A DNA stretch of 64,000 nucleotides from Halichondria panicea (Eukaryota; Porifera; Demospongiae; Suberitida; Halichondriidae). The notes beneath the pieces were generated by a model, which saw nothing but the letters and a program-made list of their open reading frames with translations, ran no database searches and had not been told where the DNA came from. Location: positions 8,139,122-8,203,121 of the forward strand of contig NC_087377.1 in the NCBI RefSeq assembly GCF_963675165.1, given 5' to 3'. Position 1 is the stretch's first letter. The number at the start of each line of letters is the position of its first letter. Position numbers and translations under genes: made by a program. Positions 42,253 to 52,419 of this stretch are shown one piece after another.

Positions 42253-42685
42253 TATAAAAAGAGCTGCCGTGGGTGCGACCTTTGACCCCTAAATTTCATT
42301 CAAGCCTTAGTAACGAGCTGTTTTTTTCTCTTGCGCAAAAGCGCTCAGAACCCACACTAAAAAATATACACAAAGGGAAGGGAAATACATTCTTGGTAGT
42401 TTTTCTTTTTTACCAGAAGCAGAAACAAAAAACAAAAAAATAAAATAAATGGCTGACAAATACTTTATGTATAGATACAGCAAAAGGCAATGCACAATAA
42501 AGGAATCTTTTCAGCTCCAGGTCAGCTACAGTGAGCATACTCCAGGGCACGTTGTGGAAGAGTTAGGAAGCTTGCTTTCTTGCATAATAGACGGCATTGA
42601 AACTGTGAAACTCACCGAAAGTTCGATTCTGAAAAGGATTTTTATGGTACATCTATATCAAACAAAATCTTTACTACCATTTTAA
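42253..42685 (+). CDS. small ORF with upstream TATA box, unknown
   Basis: TATAAAAAG at 42253 is followed about 195 bp later by an ATG (42449) opening a 78-codon frame (MADKYFMYRYSKRQC; ELGSLLSCIIDGIETVKL). No domain recognised. It might be the first exon of a host gene carried into the YR element, with a donor before its stop, but no downstream exon was found. Confidence 0.25.
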
Positions 42686-43543
42686 TAGAGCAAGTGGGGT
42701 GCATGGCACCAGACAGTGAGGCTCTCCTCCCCCCAGCAAAGAGCTAGGGATATAATAGGATATTTGCTTGATACAGATAGTAATACTTACATTTTCTACA
42801 TAGGTTGATGATATACCCAGGGAGACTGTCAACAAGCAAAGGCAGTCGCAGTCCTTCAGAGCGTCCTTCAAAGCGACCTGAGAAAAAAAATGAATGTTAC
42901 TGAAAGGGTGATGATGCCTCGGTACGGTGTAGGCAATGAAGCTACATGCAGTGCCATTATTAATGAATACACTGTACATAATTATAATTTACATTTTAGA
43001 TGGATTCATCGGCCCTGGTGGATAATGCTTAATTCTTTATTTTACTTTATTCTCTCGTTATTCCTCTATTTTGCTACACACAAGTTGTACTAGCTTTCAA
43101 AGTAAGCAAACATAACCATAAGCATTATTTTGCATACCCAACTAATTGCAATTCAAGAAATAATTATGATTAGCAGCCTACAATAATTATACAAAAACTC
43201 TTCGAGCTTCATTTATCATCGAGCAGCTGTAACAGTCGATCTACACATACACAGACACACTACCGTATACCTTGCGCATGCCCAACTGAGGCATAATGAC
43301 TGTATATATGAACAAACAAACTGCAAATTAATAGATATTACACAAAGGTCTTTCCCTACAGACATTCAACTCTCCTCTTCATTACTTTATCCATGAAAAA
43401 TGAACAACAAAATTAATGTTAAAAAGCGAAAAAGCGTTCGCAGGTTGATGAAGTCACATTACTTTATACTAGACTACTACTTTTACTATAGACCTATGGA
43501 CTACTTACTTGAGTTATTTATGTCCACATCTTCAACAACAGCA

Positions 43544-43730
43544 TCAGTTTGTCAGATCCTTATGTTGGGCCAATGCATCTCTGGCAGCAAGATAACGCTT
43601 AGCACTGTCAATTATACCTACAAAGACTTGCTTGGTATCTTCACTCTCGAACTTTAGCTCCTGTGGAACCCCCAGTTGGCTTCTTTTGAGGTTGAGAACA
43701 GACTTCTTGAAATAAACTTTTGACAGCCAT
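43544..43730 (-). CDS. terminal-exon-like ORF, unknown
   Basis: A minus-strand frame ending at 43544 with coding-like, helix-prone sequence (KVYFKKSVLNLKRSQLGV; QVFVGIIDSAKRYLAAR; ALAQHKDLTN). It has no good ATG in frame, so it could be a last exon. Composition differs from the surrounding retroelement. Function unknown. Confidence 0.3.
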
Positions 43731-43940
43731 TTTTTGTTTTTAGTTTGTGTCTACTATCTCGTGAGAGAGCGAAAGAAGGCGTATCAAAAGAAGAATGTAA
43801 AAATGTAAAGAATGGGCATTATACTGTCAAGGGCGTCTTTTTGCAAGACTCAAGAATATTCATTGTTGCCATTTTGTCATTTTTTGGTTGCTTCCGGTCG
43901 GAGCTGCCCACGGCACGCCTTTTTATAGTCAGCATGCTCG

Positions 43941-44992
43941 TTTAAGTACCCAGAGCGTTTGAGATGTGCCTGTCCTCGGCTGTGTATTTCCAGGGCAGTA
44001 CATGCTGTTCCCCGCAGATACTGCACTGATGGGTACGCTTGCAATTCCGGTACCGGCACGCATCTTCGTTAAACAAGCGACAGACTTTCCCCGTGACTGC
44101 TGCATTCCGTCGAAAAGCCGTGTCGTACCGCACCCAGGCAAGTCCCGCGAACTCCTGGTGTGCCCTCGAAATAGTGAGCCATCAGCTCTGGGATTGCCGT
44201 TGGTTCTAATCTTCCCGGCAAAGCATTGCAGCCACATATGAAAGTCGCTGACCTGTTTGGGACGACGTGACGACGCCTTCTTAGAGTCATCTTCTGCAGG
44301 GCCCAGAATTCTGGAAGCAGCTCTGCCATGTCTATAAACTTCCAGTAGTCAGCTATTTTTTAGACGATCGATTTCGGATTGGAGGTAGGCCCTCCCCCAC
44401 GTAGACCAGGTAAGACACCGGGTGTGTCATAGCCCATGGCAGCATGCCGGTCCTGCTCCGAGTGGCAGTGCTCCCCACCCCCGTCGAGATCGGCCGTGTG
44501 CCGAGCACCGAGGTTACTGTAGGTAAGCTGGCCAGCGCCGAGATCGATGGCCAGTAGATCTGGAGTTGTGGATTTAGCACGATACGTGTTACTCAACACC
44601 TACATACAAATTATAGTTGCTTAACTCTCCTACTGTAATCTCTTAACTTAACCCTACTTGGTAGGCAGCCTGCCAGCCTAACTATACGCCTCCTTTTTTG
44701 TATACCACTCACCTGCACCTGCTCCACGGAGAGGCATACCACGGGGAGGCATACCAACTGATCCGGAGCTATGGCCCGACGACGTAGGGAGGAGTTCTCC
44801 CAGGACCTCCCGAACAATGCCCCGGATATTACCCGCCGACAGTGTTGTTGTTGCTGCTGTCGAGGGTGGTAGATGAAGAATAGGATGACGAGGTAGACAT
44901 GCTCCGCAGGATGGGGCAGCGATTGAACCAATGGCGACGGCTAGAGCAGCATACACGACTGTTTGTATACACGAGGCAACTGCTTTGCGCAT
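43941..44992 (-). pseudogene. gag-like region of the YR retroelement
   Basis: Minus-strand frames from about 44992 contain TLSAGNIRGIVREVLGELLP and, further on, MAELLPEFWALQK, FHMWLQCFAGK and YDTAFRRNAAVTGKVCRLFN. A Cys/His cluster (CRYRNCKRTHQCSICGEQH) ends it. Such F-N-E-x-x-C...H-x-C-x-x-C-G-x-x-H ends are seen in DIRS-type Gag proteins. At least four frame changes. Confidence 0.5.
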
Positions 44993-45056
44993 GCGCCCAC
45001 ATGGCTACCATGCTGGGCGCATGCACCCGAAGGTCGTTTAGTCCAGTCCAATTAAC

Positions 45057-45191
45057 CTGGGGTGTCATACAGGGGGCCCCCCTTTTTTTACATTCAGGTA
45101 CTAGTGGTATGACTAGTGTCCATAGCTGGCAATTTACATATTGGTATTGAAATATTGTATGACACCCTGTCAATAATCATTGACCCCCATT
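45057..45191. repeat. small inverted-repeat insert at the copia/YR junction
   Basis: ggtgtcata (45059-45067) pairs with tatgacacc (45157-45165). Between them is gggggcccccc and otherwise non-coding text. The copia RT resumes right afterwards. It is about 120 bp of sequence belonging to neither the copia nor the YR element, probably a separate MITE or filler DNA. Confidence 0.5.
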
Positions 45192-45945
45192 GTATGTTGA
45201 TGACATCATAATTATTGGCTGGAAAGACGGTCTGGAGGAAGTCAAGACTGCAAAATTCAACATTAAGGACCTTGGCGAACTGAACTATTTTCTCGGGATC
45301 AAGGTTGATCAATATACACAGGACTCAATTTGGATTGGTCAACCAAGTCACTTACTCAAAACGCAGCACGCCAGTGAGCAACACCTCCAAGCTCACCAAA
45401 GCAGGATGTGTGTGTGGACCAGAAGGAGTATCAGTCTGCGATTGGAAGTTTGCTGTATCTCTCTGTTTGTACACGGCCAGACATTTCATATGCTGTGAGC
45501 AGTTTGGCCAGATTCACCCACGAAGGAGCACTGGTTAGCTCTGAAACGATTACTTCGCTACCTGAAAGGAACCCCGAATTATGGTTGACGAGCGAAAGTC
45601 AACCTCAGGGTACGTATTTTTGCTATGTGGTGGAGCAATCTCATGGAAAAGCAGAGATGTGTTGCATTGTCGACTGCCGAATCGGAATACGTTGCTATGG
45701 CTAGTGCTGCCCAAGAATCTGTCTGGCTAAGGCAACTAACCTCTACTTGCAGACTCACCTACTCTAATGTATGAGGACAATCAATCTGCTATCGCTATGA
45801 CAAAGAATCCTCAATTCCATGGACGTGATATCAAACTTCACTTCATTCGCGAACAAGTGACACAAGGTACGATCACTCTCAAATATTTCAAATATTGTCC
45901 AACTACCGAAATAGTTGCTGACATTTTGTCTCAGTCGTGAAACTT
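45192..45945 (+). pseudogene. copia RT catalytic loop and RNase H
   Basis: Resumes with YVDDIIIIGWKDGLEEVKTA (the YVDD active site) and LGELNYFLGIKVDQ. Then, in other frames, QSAIGSLLYLSVCTRPDISY and ARFTHEGA at the start of RNase H. It ends with MYEDNQSAIAMTKNPQFHGR (D-N-Q-x-A block) and FHFIREQVTQGTITLKYF. Four or more frame breaks. Confidence 0.8.
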
Positions 45946-46018
45946 TTTGCAAACTCCGAGAGAAAACTGGAGTGGTGGAACCGTAATGTTTAAGTCAAGT
46001 GAGAAGGAGTATTAGTTA

Positions 46019-46210
46019 TGTGTTTTAACACTTAGACTTAATTATTGGTTATTGTTTAGTTACCATAGTTTGTGTTAGGAATGTTTATTAGTCTGTTTAG
46101 TTTCCTGGAGCAGAGCCTCCCTTAGTAGTCTTTTGTTTTGTACTATAGTTCTTTGTTGTAAAGAGTCTCTGTGCACTATACCCTGCATGCATGTTATGTT
46201 TTGTCATGTT
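46019..46210 (+). repeat. 3' LTR of the copia element
   Basis: Begins tgtgttttaacac after a purine tract (gagaaggag). Shares most of its length with 23108-23285. The 3' boundary is uncertain because the 5' copy is truncated. Confidence 0.7.
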
Positions 46211-46239
46211 ACGTTTTGTCAGTGTCTTTCTGTGATCTC

Positions 46240-46930
46240 TATTGTTACCTGAAACTCTGTCAAATTCAACTCGCTCGCTGTGCATCAGATCTCTTGCCAA
46301 TACGCTATTGGATACTGGATCCTCAGCATCATTCGTTTCTGAACGTCTAGCACAAGCATTGCATCTGTGCATGCGAAGGTCGACACAAAATGCAGGCTGC
46401 AACACAACGACGGGAAACAATCGCTGACTTAAATTCTCATCTCTTCTATGCAATCCTCAGGAAAGAACCTCAGATCACTGGCGACCTACCAGTGTACCCG
46501 TCACCTCCTGAAACGCCTTGCTACAAGAAGAATAGAAGTATTTGTTGATATGATACGCCATGGTTGGCGATCTGGAATCAATTTGGATGGGTCCTGGCTA
46601 GAAGCACATCAAAACTCACCTGACCTCCATACTGACAGGAGACGATATTCTTTGACAGTTTTGAGAAGTTGACTGTAACCTCACCTTCAATTGAGCACTT
46701 CAACACGAATCAGGAAGATGGTTCCATTGCCCAAACGTCTCCCAGACTCGGTGAACGACTTAGTGTTCAATTGGAGCCGCTTTTGAACAGTCCATCCACT
46801 CGAAGGGAATATTCCGAAAGGGGTACTTTGACAAACAGCATGCTGAAGAAGTTCCACCTGAAGATCTAGGACTTGGTGAGCAACCGGCGAACATGAATAA
46901 AAACCCTGGCTTGTAACGACAGGTACACGT
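46240..46930 (+). pseudogene. BEL/Pao protease and RT start
   Basis: NTLLDTGSSASFVSERLAQA carries the protease D-T-G in the BEL/Pao context. Then VTGDLPVYPS-like and IEVFVDMIRHGWRSGI blocks and QFGWVL mark the protease-RT junction, and GYFDKQHAEEVPPEDL marks the RT front. This continues the gag at 22120-23090 across the copia insertion. Broken in several frames. Confidence 0.6.
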
Positions 46931-46959
46931 CCACCCCCCTGAAGAAGTCATGGGTCAAT

Positions 46960-47620
46960 CTTAGACGGAAGCTATACTCGGTTGGAGCATGTCAGAAAGA
47001 TGACTGAACTCTTCAATGCGTTAGCTAGCATTGATGCTCCACTATCTGATGAAGATCAAAGTTCTTTCGGTGTGCGCTTTCGAGGTTAGCCCTGAGGTAC
47101 CCGTGGTGACACAAAAGGTTGTTGTACGAGGAGAGATGCCAAGGCTATGCTGAAAGGACATTGTTTGAAATTCTACCAACGAAGCAGGTGTAAAGTCAGA
47201 TTCCTCAAGGGTACAGCTGATCTTGGACTACTCTATAGAAGGAGCGATGCTAAAGAGCTAACTGGCTATTCTGATTCTGACTGGGCTGGTGACCTGAACG
47301 ACAGGAAGTCAACTTCTGGATACATGTTCGTGTTAAGTGGTGCTCCAGCAGAAAGCAGAGTTCAGTTGCACTACTTTCAACAGCGAGCACTCTCGAGCGC
47401 TACACAAGAAGTAATGTACGTGGCTTACTTTCAGAGTTAAATTGTGAACCACAAGGAGCTACAGCCATACTGTATTCCATGGAAGTTGTTGCCAAGACTG
47501 TGAAACTCAAGTATACTGTAGCAGCGATCAGATGATAGCAGACATGCTGACAAAAGGACTTACCCGAGTCAAGTTTGTTCCCAATATCGAGAAGGAGTGT
47601 ACATTATTTTATGATGTCAT
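46960..47620 (+). pseudogene. second copia remnant: gag scrap and RNase H
   Basis: A short gag piece (KMTELFNALASIDAPLSDED) is fused by deletion to a copia RNase H: VRFLKGTADLGLLYRR, TGYSDSDWAGDLNDRKSTSG (catalytic D), YMFVLSGAPAES, and IADMLTKGLTRVKF at the end. It is not the same family as 45192-45945, judging by sequence. Confidence 0.7.
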
Positions 47621-47639
47621 ATCTATGTTTAGACTTACT

Positions 47640-48468
47640 GCTGGTACTTTCTTGTGTATATATGACCAGCAATTTTTTGTTTTTGTTGTTGTTCTCTCCG
47701 TGACAGGAGCAGCTGGTCCATCAAGAGAGGACCCGAGTTTAACTAGTCTTTACCCGCTGAGATCGCCAGCCCGAGTGTTGGGGTGCGGACAAGCGAGCTC
47801 AAACCTATGCGGTCGCCCCTGCGGGGAATTGCTGTGCTCAGTCACACAGCACGTACTACATGCACTGTATTATACAATAATTATGTTACCAGCTGAGGGT
47901 TTGCACCTTTTGCGATCAAGGATCGTGTTTATTTACTAAATTTGCCATAGACAGAACAGTAGGAGGGATTGGAAACTACCAGGCCGCCCGGCTCGATCCA
48001 GATAATTATGCTCGCGAAGTACTCTGGTTGTATTTCAACTGTTTCTAACTCTCCTATCCACTAGCGATCACTCAGGGTACTCGTAAGTTTACACCGCTGA
48101 CAAGCTCTAAGTCTGTTGTCTTTACTCCATGTCAACTTTTCTCAAATGACAGTTGTTTGACCTGGTTATTATGTTTAAGTGCTATGGTTACATGCTATGC
48201 ATGTACTGCATGTTCTTAAACGTTTGCAGTATAGTCCTTCAAAATTCGCATATATAATTATGTCTCAAGTAATACGGTAGCTTTCACTGACAAAGTAACC
48301 TCGATACATGCAATGTGATTCCTATTAATTTGCTAACATTAATGTTCCTGCTGTGATGATTTCAGTAACTGTATTAGCATAATAGTATGTAGGAAGTATA
48401 ATAACCTTTAGCCTCATTAGTGGTAAATGATGTTATGTGTACTGTGTATGATTATGTCCTGATTTAGT
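47640..48468. other. no recognisable gene
   Basis: The GC-richer part (47700-47850, gatcgccagcccgag) is probably retroelement 3' sequence; the rest is AT-rich. Longest frame 135 codons from 47532, mostly the copia RNase H tail running into non-coding DNA. Confidence 0.4.
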
Positions 48469-48580
48469 TATTGTTTTACCATAATAGCTAAGTCTAGATT
48501 GTTCTCTTTGTGTTCTGTTTGTATAAATAGCTGTTCTTATGATTAATTTATGTTCAGAGTTCCATATTCGTGAATTAAAC
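48469..48580 (+). repeat. LTR-like repeat (partner 17755-17853)
   Basis: Contains tataaatagctgttcttatg as a promoter-like box and atattcgtgaatta near its end, followed by gatatcaca. May be the right part of a solo LTR beginning near 48430 (tgatgttatgtg). Confidence 0.5.
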
Positions 48581-48814
48581 TCAAGATATCACACCTGCTA
48601 ACGTCATTTTTATTATTATGGATCTATTATCCATAAACATATACAGAGGATGAGAAGGTATTATGAGACATTAAAATGTTTCTGACCCCCCTGTCTTACA
48701 ATAATATCGAGGGAGCTAAATAGCCTGCTCACTAGTTGTTTGCAGCTAATGCTAGCATTTAGTGTTCAAAGCACCATTGCAATTAACGCTAATTTGATAC
48801 TCATAATGTGATTA

Positions 48815-48866
48815 TTATGCCTCGAGGCGTAGCCGCACGAGGGATACGGTAAAGCTGACTGTGTGT

Positions 48867-48910
<44 letters not shown>

Positions 48911-49110
48911 TCCAGCAGTAACTGCTCAACGGTTGCAATGCGACGAAAACTAACAGCTTCTATAGGCTTCTAGCCACGTTCTCTTGGATTTTGATTCGTG
49001 GATTTGCAAACTAAAGCTTCTTTCTCGAGTTATGGCTAGTTTGACTCACATTGAAGGCTGTTGCAGTCTCTTCAGAATCTTTCATAGCATCATCTGTTCG
49101 CACAAACTTT
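48815..49110 (+). repeat. dispersed ATGCCTCG repeat copy with a (TG)n tract
   Basis: tatgcctcgaggcgtagccg and gggatacggtaaagctg match 61272-61312. Then a TG microsatellite (48858-48909), then cttctataggcttc and cttggattttg words shared with 4200-4270 and 11610-11650. Confidence 0.75.
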
Positions 49111-50813
49111 CTATTCAACATATGAGTTAGCCTTGCACTAAAGCGCTAGCTTTTTGTTAGCTACAAGACTCAGAAATATCTGTTAAAAAAGCTAGCTAGC
49201 AGTAGCCATTAATAATAATAATAATAATAATTATCATTGAACACACCAGGAATAGGTGTACATAATTATTATATTACATGTATATAGTAATAGTATAGAA
49301 CTATGGTGCAAGATAGTTAGTCCAACTTAAATTCAATCGCAGCAGATAGAGTTAATTATCATTGATGTATCTTCACGCGAGTTGAAAGAAATGCGGCCAT
49401 GCCTGACATCCCGAACAAAGTCCGCACAAACCATATCGTCACTGCTATAAACTTTAATAAAATTCCTTTTGATCAGGTTGTTAGCCCCGACTGCTGTGAT
49501 GAGAAAACTGATCTAATGAGGGTGGATTTAGATGCTAAAGCACGTGAAATGAAGTTAGAATAAATATCTGGTATTCTATTAAACAAACTCTAAACTCCAG
49601 CAACACAATGGAGAATTCTTGTGTGACATTGACGTGCAATTGATCTCTTTGGACACACCCTTTAATTATTCCTGTGGCATGCGCGCTCATTCCCCATGTG
49701 TGAGAAAATAATACAAGATCCAGATCCAGATCCTCCTGGCAGAATCATCTTTGTCTTGAGGGCCTGGTAAGCCACAAAACACTACCATATAACAATATAG
49801 ATAACAATATGCATGTACACAGGTTTTTTCTTCTTAGATATTATATACACTGAACTATACAGATCCTGGAAGAATCAATTTTCTTCTTTCTTGAGGTCCT
49901 GGTAAGCCACATAATACAATAAATAACAACAATAGATGCATGTAAATAAGTGTTTTCTTCTCAGTGACTTTATATAGATAAGCTAACTTTAATATAAAAT
50001 TCATTTATAGATAACACTAATACTTTTGAGCGAAAGCAAAAACATGGCGAGAGGCATTAGCACAGCGCCAGCTTGAACACTAGTTTTACCAGATACTGTT
50101 AACAGATACCTAGCGAATTTTACTACAAAACATTGGCACCCACTTAAATTTTGTCAATTATAATTGTACTTAAACAGCGGTAACTACAATTAGTTACCAC
50201 ACCATTCAATATGTACCTACACTATTATACATCCGTATGGTTGGTCAAAATAATTAATGCAAATTTCCTACACTTCCATTTATAAATGTGTGCAACTTTT
50301 TACAGCATTTTGCTGATTTTCGTCTAATACCATAGCATTATAGTGTTAGTATAGGTTTTATTATAATAGTTTGTCAAAAACTTTTGCATCATATGCTTGG
50401 CTCGCATCGGTGTGTAAATGGTAACAAGATTTCTTTTCAGGTTGGCTGCAGCCATGGAACCTGAGTGAAGAAACATTAATAATTATGTATAAGTTCATGT
50501 AAATAATCTGTAAAATCTTATAATTATTTCCACCTGACGTACACTGTCTATAATAGTTGACTGTCACTAAGGAGTGTACAATTTAAATACCTATAAGTGA
50601 GAGTGTAGATGCAGCTATAATATAATTATCATCAGAGGAGGTATGTTGGGGAATTGCACTTAATGACATAATGCCCGAGGGCCGCATATGGCATGTTGCA
50701 CTCGTGCTGGGCAATAACTTGCTGCGAATAATCAATTCTCGCATACGGTTTAATTGGTGTACTTATTTCTGTCTGAGACATGCAGCTCATTAAACTCTAT
50801 TGTTTGCACGCAG
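49111..50813. other. no assignable gene
   Basis: AT-rich with TAA microsatellites (49209-49230). A short open frame ends in a stop at 49562 (MPDIPNKVRTNHIVTAINFN and following, about 54 codons) and reads like an exon, but nothing joins to it. cctggtaagccacaaaaca near 49762 is repeated near 49902. Confidence 0.35.
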
Positions 50814-52419
50814 ACTCCAGAGAAACATTGAGTCAGCTGCAGGCTCAGATTCAAGCACTTCAAGGTGTGTTCATATAATTATGCGGAAAGTCTCTCCAAG
50901 GACCTTCAATTAAAGTGTTATACTCCCATTATACTTCAATCACATGCATATAGTCCTAGGAAAAACCTCACTTTTGATGCTCCTCGCAGGGATCTCAAAC
51001 GGGTAAGTTTAGTATGACATGATTGCAAACACCACAATTACAATTCATTCATTTAGTCCCCACTGAAGTCATGCTCACCATCACACTCCGATTTGGCCAA
51101 TGAAAGCCATCGTGGGTATGTTTTCATTACATGGTTCACCCATGCACATTATAATTATGATCATCAATTGCAACATGCAGTACAAGGATTTTGAGGACGA
51201 GAGCGAGTACGAGTCAGAGTGGGCCCAGGATTCTGACTATGATGGACCTATGTCAGCAAGCTTGCCATGCTACAAGTATGAAAGAGTTTGGTCCCCCATC
51301 ATCTTTTAACACAGAAAGGTATAACAAATTACTGTCCACTGCATGTACATCAATTTTATTCATGCAGGTGTGAGGCTTTCAACTCAAAGATGAGAAACTA
51401 CAATGTATACTCTAATAAAGCTGCGTCAAGTAGAGACATTGCTCTCAGCTTTGCCGTGTTGGAAGACATTTTAAAAGGAGAAGGCATATTACCCGGCGGC
51501 CGTGGTATTGTCACTACTTCTGTTCCCTTTGTCTCCACTGCACTACAATCTATGGCAGACATGCCTGTCAAAAAGAAACGAAGAGGCTCCCCCGAAAGAA
51601 AACTATTTTGATAACCATTTTGTAGCCATATGTACTTGTATATACAGCCATTCAAATGTGGTCCGAATGGAGCAACACCACCCAAACACAAGGCGATATA
51701 CCAGCCAGGAGCACTCAGAATTGTAATTATCACATTTTTATGTTGAGTCGACGAAAGCATACAAAATGACACAAATTACAGAAACAAGTACAGCCTGCAT
51801 CTCTCTCGAGTGTTGAGCTTAAGGTGGGTGGAGAGGTGATGACTCTGGGAAGCCTTCCCACTGGCCTATCTGTGGATCTTCTTGAGACCTTCAACCTGCG
51901 GGATGATGTCCAAAGATATGTAGGTGTTGTGTCACAAGCTGGCCAACTTGTTCACTGTGGGCAATCTGTTAAATTGGCCACCACAGACAACATGTCACAG
52001 GTACGTACTTTACAAATTAACATTCGACTTGTGTTCACACACAACCTCACACTTCTACCACACACACAACACTGCAGTATGGTATACTGGTGGCAAATGT
52101 ACTCAGACTAGCATCCCATTCATCTATGTGCCTGGTCCAGAAATTTGAGGGCATCGTCTTGAATGGACAACCAATTGTCAACGAGTATGACTGCCCACTG
52201 TTGACCCTAACGGATACGATTACTGGAGTCTACCCTGTTGACATTTTACTTGAAACGTCAATAGTACATGAATGTACAGCCACTTGTGAATTTGTCAGTA
52301 ACGGACCGCTCAATGTCCTACAAGTCGAACGAGAGACAATTCCAACAAACAGATTTGTATACATGCACGACTGGACGAATAAATTGTATTGTTTCAATGT
52401 ATACTGCATGACGCAGTAG
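50814..52419 (+). CDS. multi-exon gene candidate, unknown (possibly transposon-derived)
   Basis: Exons 50814-50864, 50990-51002 (13 nt), 51057-51115, 51181-51318 and 51368 onward are separated by GT-AG introns of 49-125 bp and stay in one frame. The frame runs LQRNIESAAGSDSS to FNTERCEAFNSKMRNYNVYS and SRDIALSFAVLEDILKG. Exons 51648-51722, 51782-52000 and 52078-52419 likewise join in phase 0 (PFKCGPNGATPPKHKAIY; LKVGGEVMTLGSLPTGLS; VYMHDWTNKLYCFNVY) and end in a stop. The link between the two blocks is unresolved: the 51368 frame hits TGA at 51609, and any donor before it (perhaps 51510) is weak. The FNSKMRNYNVYSNKAASSRDIA block resembles C-terminal parts of transposon-encoded proteins in invertebrates. 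Function unknown. Confidence 0.5.

Larger units (their letters stand above)
41452..43949 (-). other. 2.5-kb GT-AG-bounded segment between YR gag and RT
   Basis: On the minus strand, gag ends at CTCTGG|GTACTT (donor at 43949) and RT begins after CCTCTGCAG| (acceptor ending at 41452). Joining the two keeps the frame (…NALG-VYQY…). The segment is unlike the rest of the element: AT-rich, with a small MITE, a reverse copy of the ATGCCTCG repeat near 43225-43300, and two unrelated open frames. It may be an intron grown by insertions, a captured host fragment, or an insertion whose ends happen to look like splice sites. Confidence 0.4.
34904..45056 (-). mobile_element. DIRS-like YR retroelement, interrupted
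   Basis: Minus-strand order from the right: gag (about 44990-43940), RT (41527-40656), RNase H and tyrosine recombinase (36490-35240). No protease or DDE integrase. The outer ends share GTTAATTGG-R-CTG in inverted orientation (34904 onward and the complement ending at 45056), with GTT/AAC at the edges as expected for YR elements; no ordinary TSD. It is split by a gypsy element (36491-40655). A 2.5-kb GT-AG-bounded segment separates gag from RT. Its host is the copia RT, whose coding sequence resumes at about 45192. Confidence 0.75.
23108..46210 (+). mobile_element. Ty1/copia element split by two large insertions
   Basis: The outer repeats 23108-23285 and 46019-46210 share tgtgttttaac, taattattggtta, cctggagcagagcctccctt and ctgcatgcatgtt. 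Internal order on the plus strand is gag, protease, integrase, RT, RNase H, the copia arrangement. RT is interrupted at 25023/34558 by a gypsy element and at about 34904/45056 by a YR retroelement. The left LTR runs straight into the middle of gag, so the primer site and gag front are deleted. The right side ends in BEL/Pao sequence, the inferred host of this insertion. Confidence 0.8.

Noticed and set aside
51181-51309. Acidic frame DFEDESEYESEWAQDSDYDG as the coding frame of that exon
   Set aside because: It reads well but does not join in phase with the upstream exons or with the downstream FNSKMRNYN exon; the alternative frame does both.
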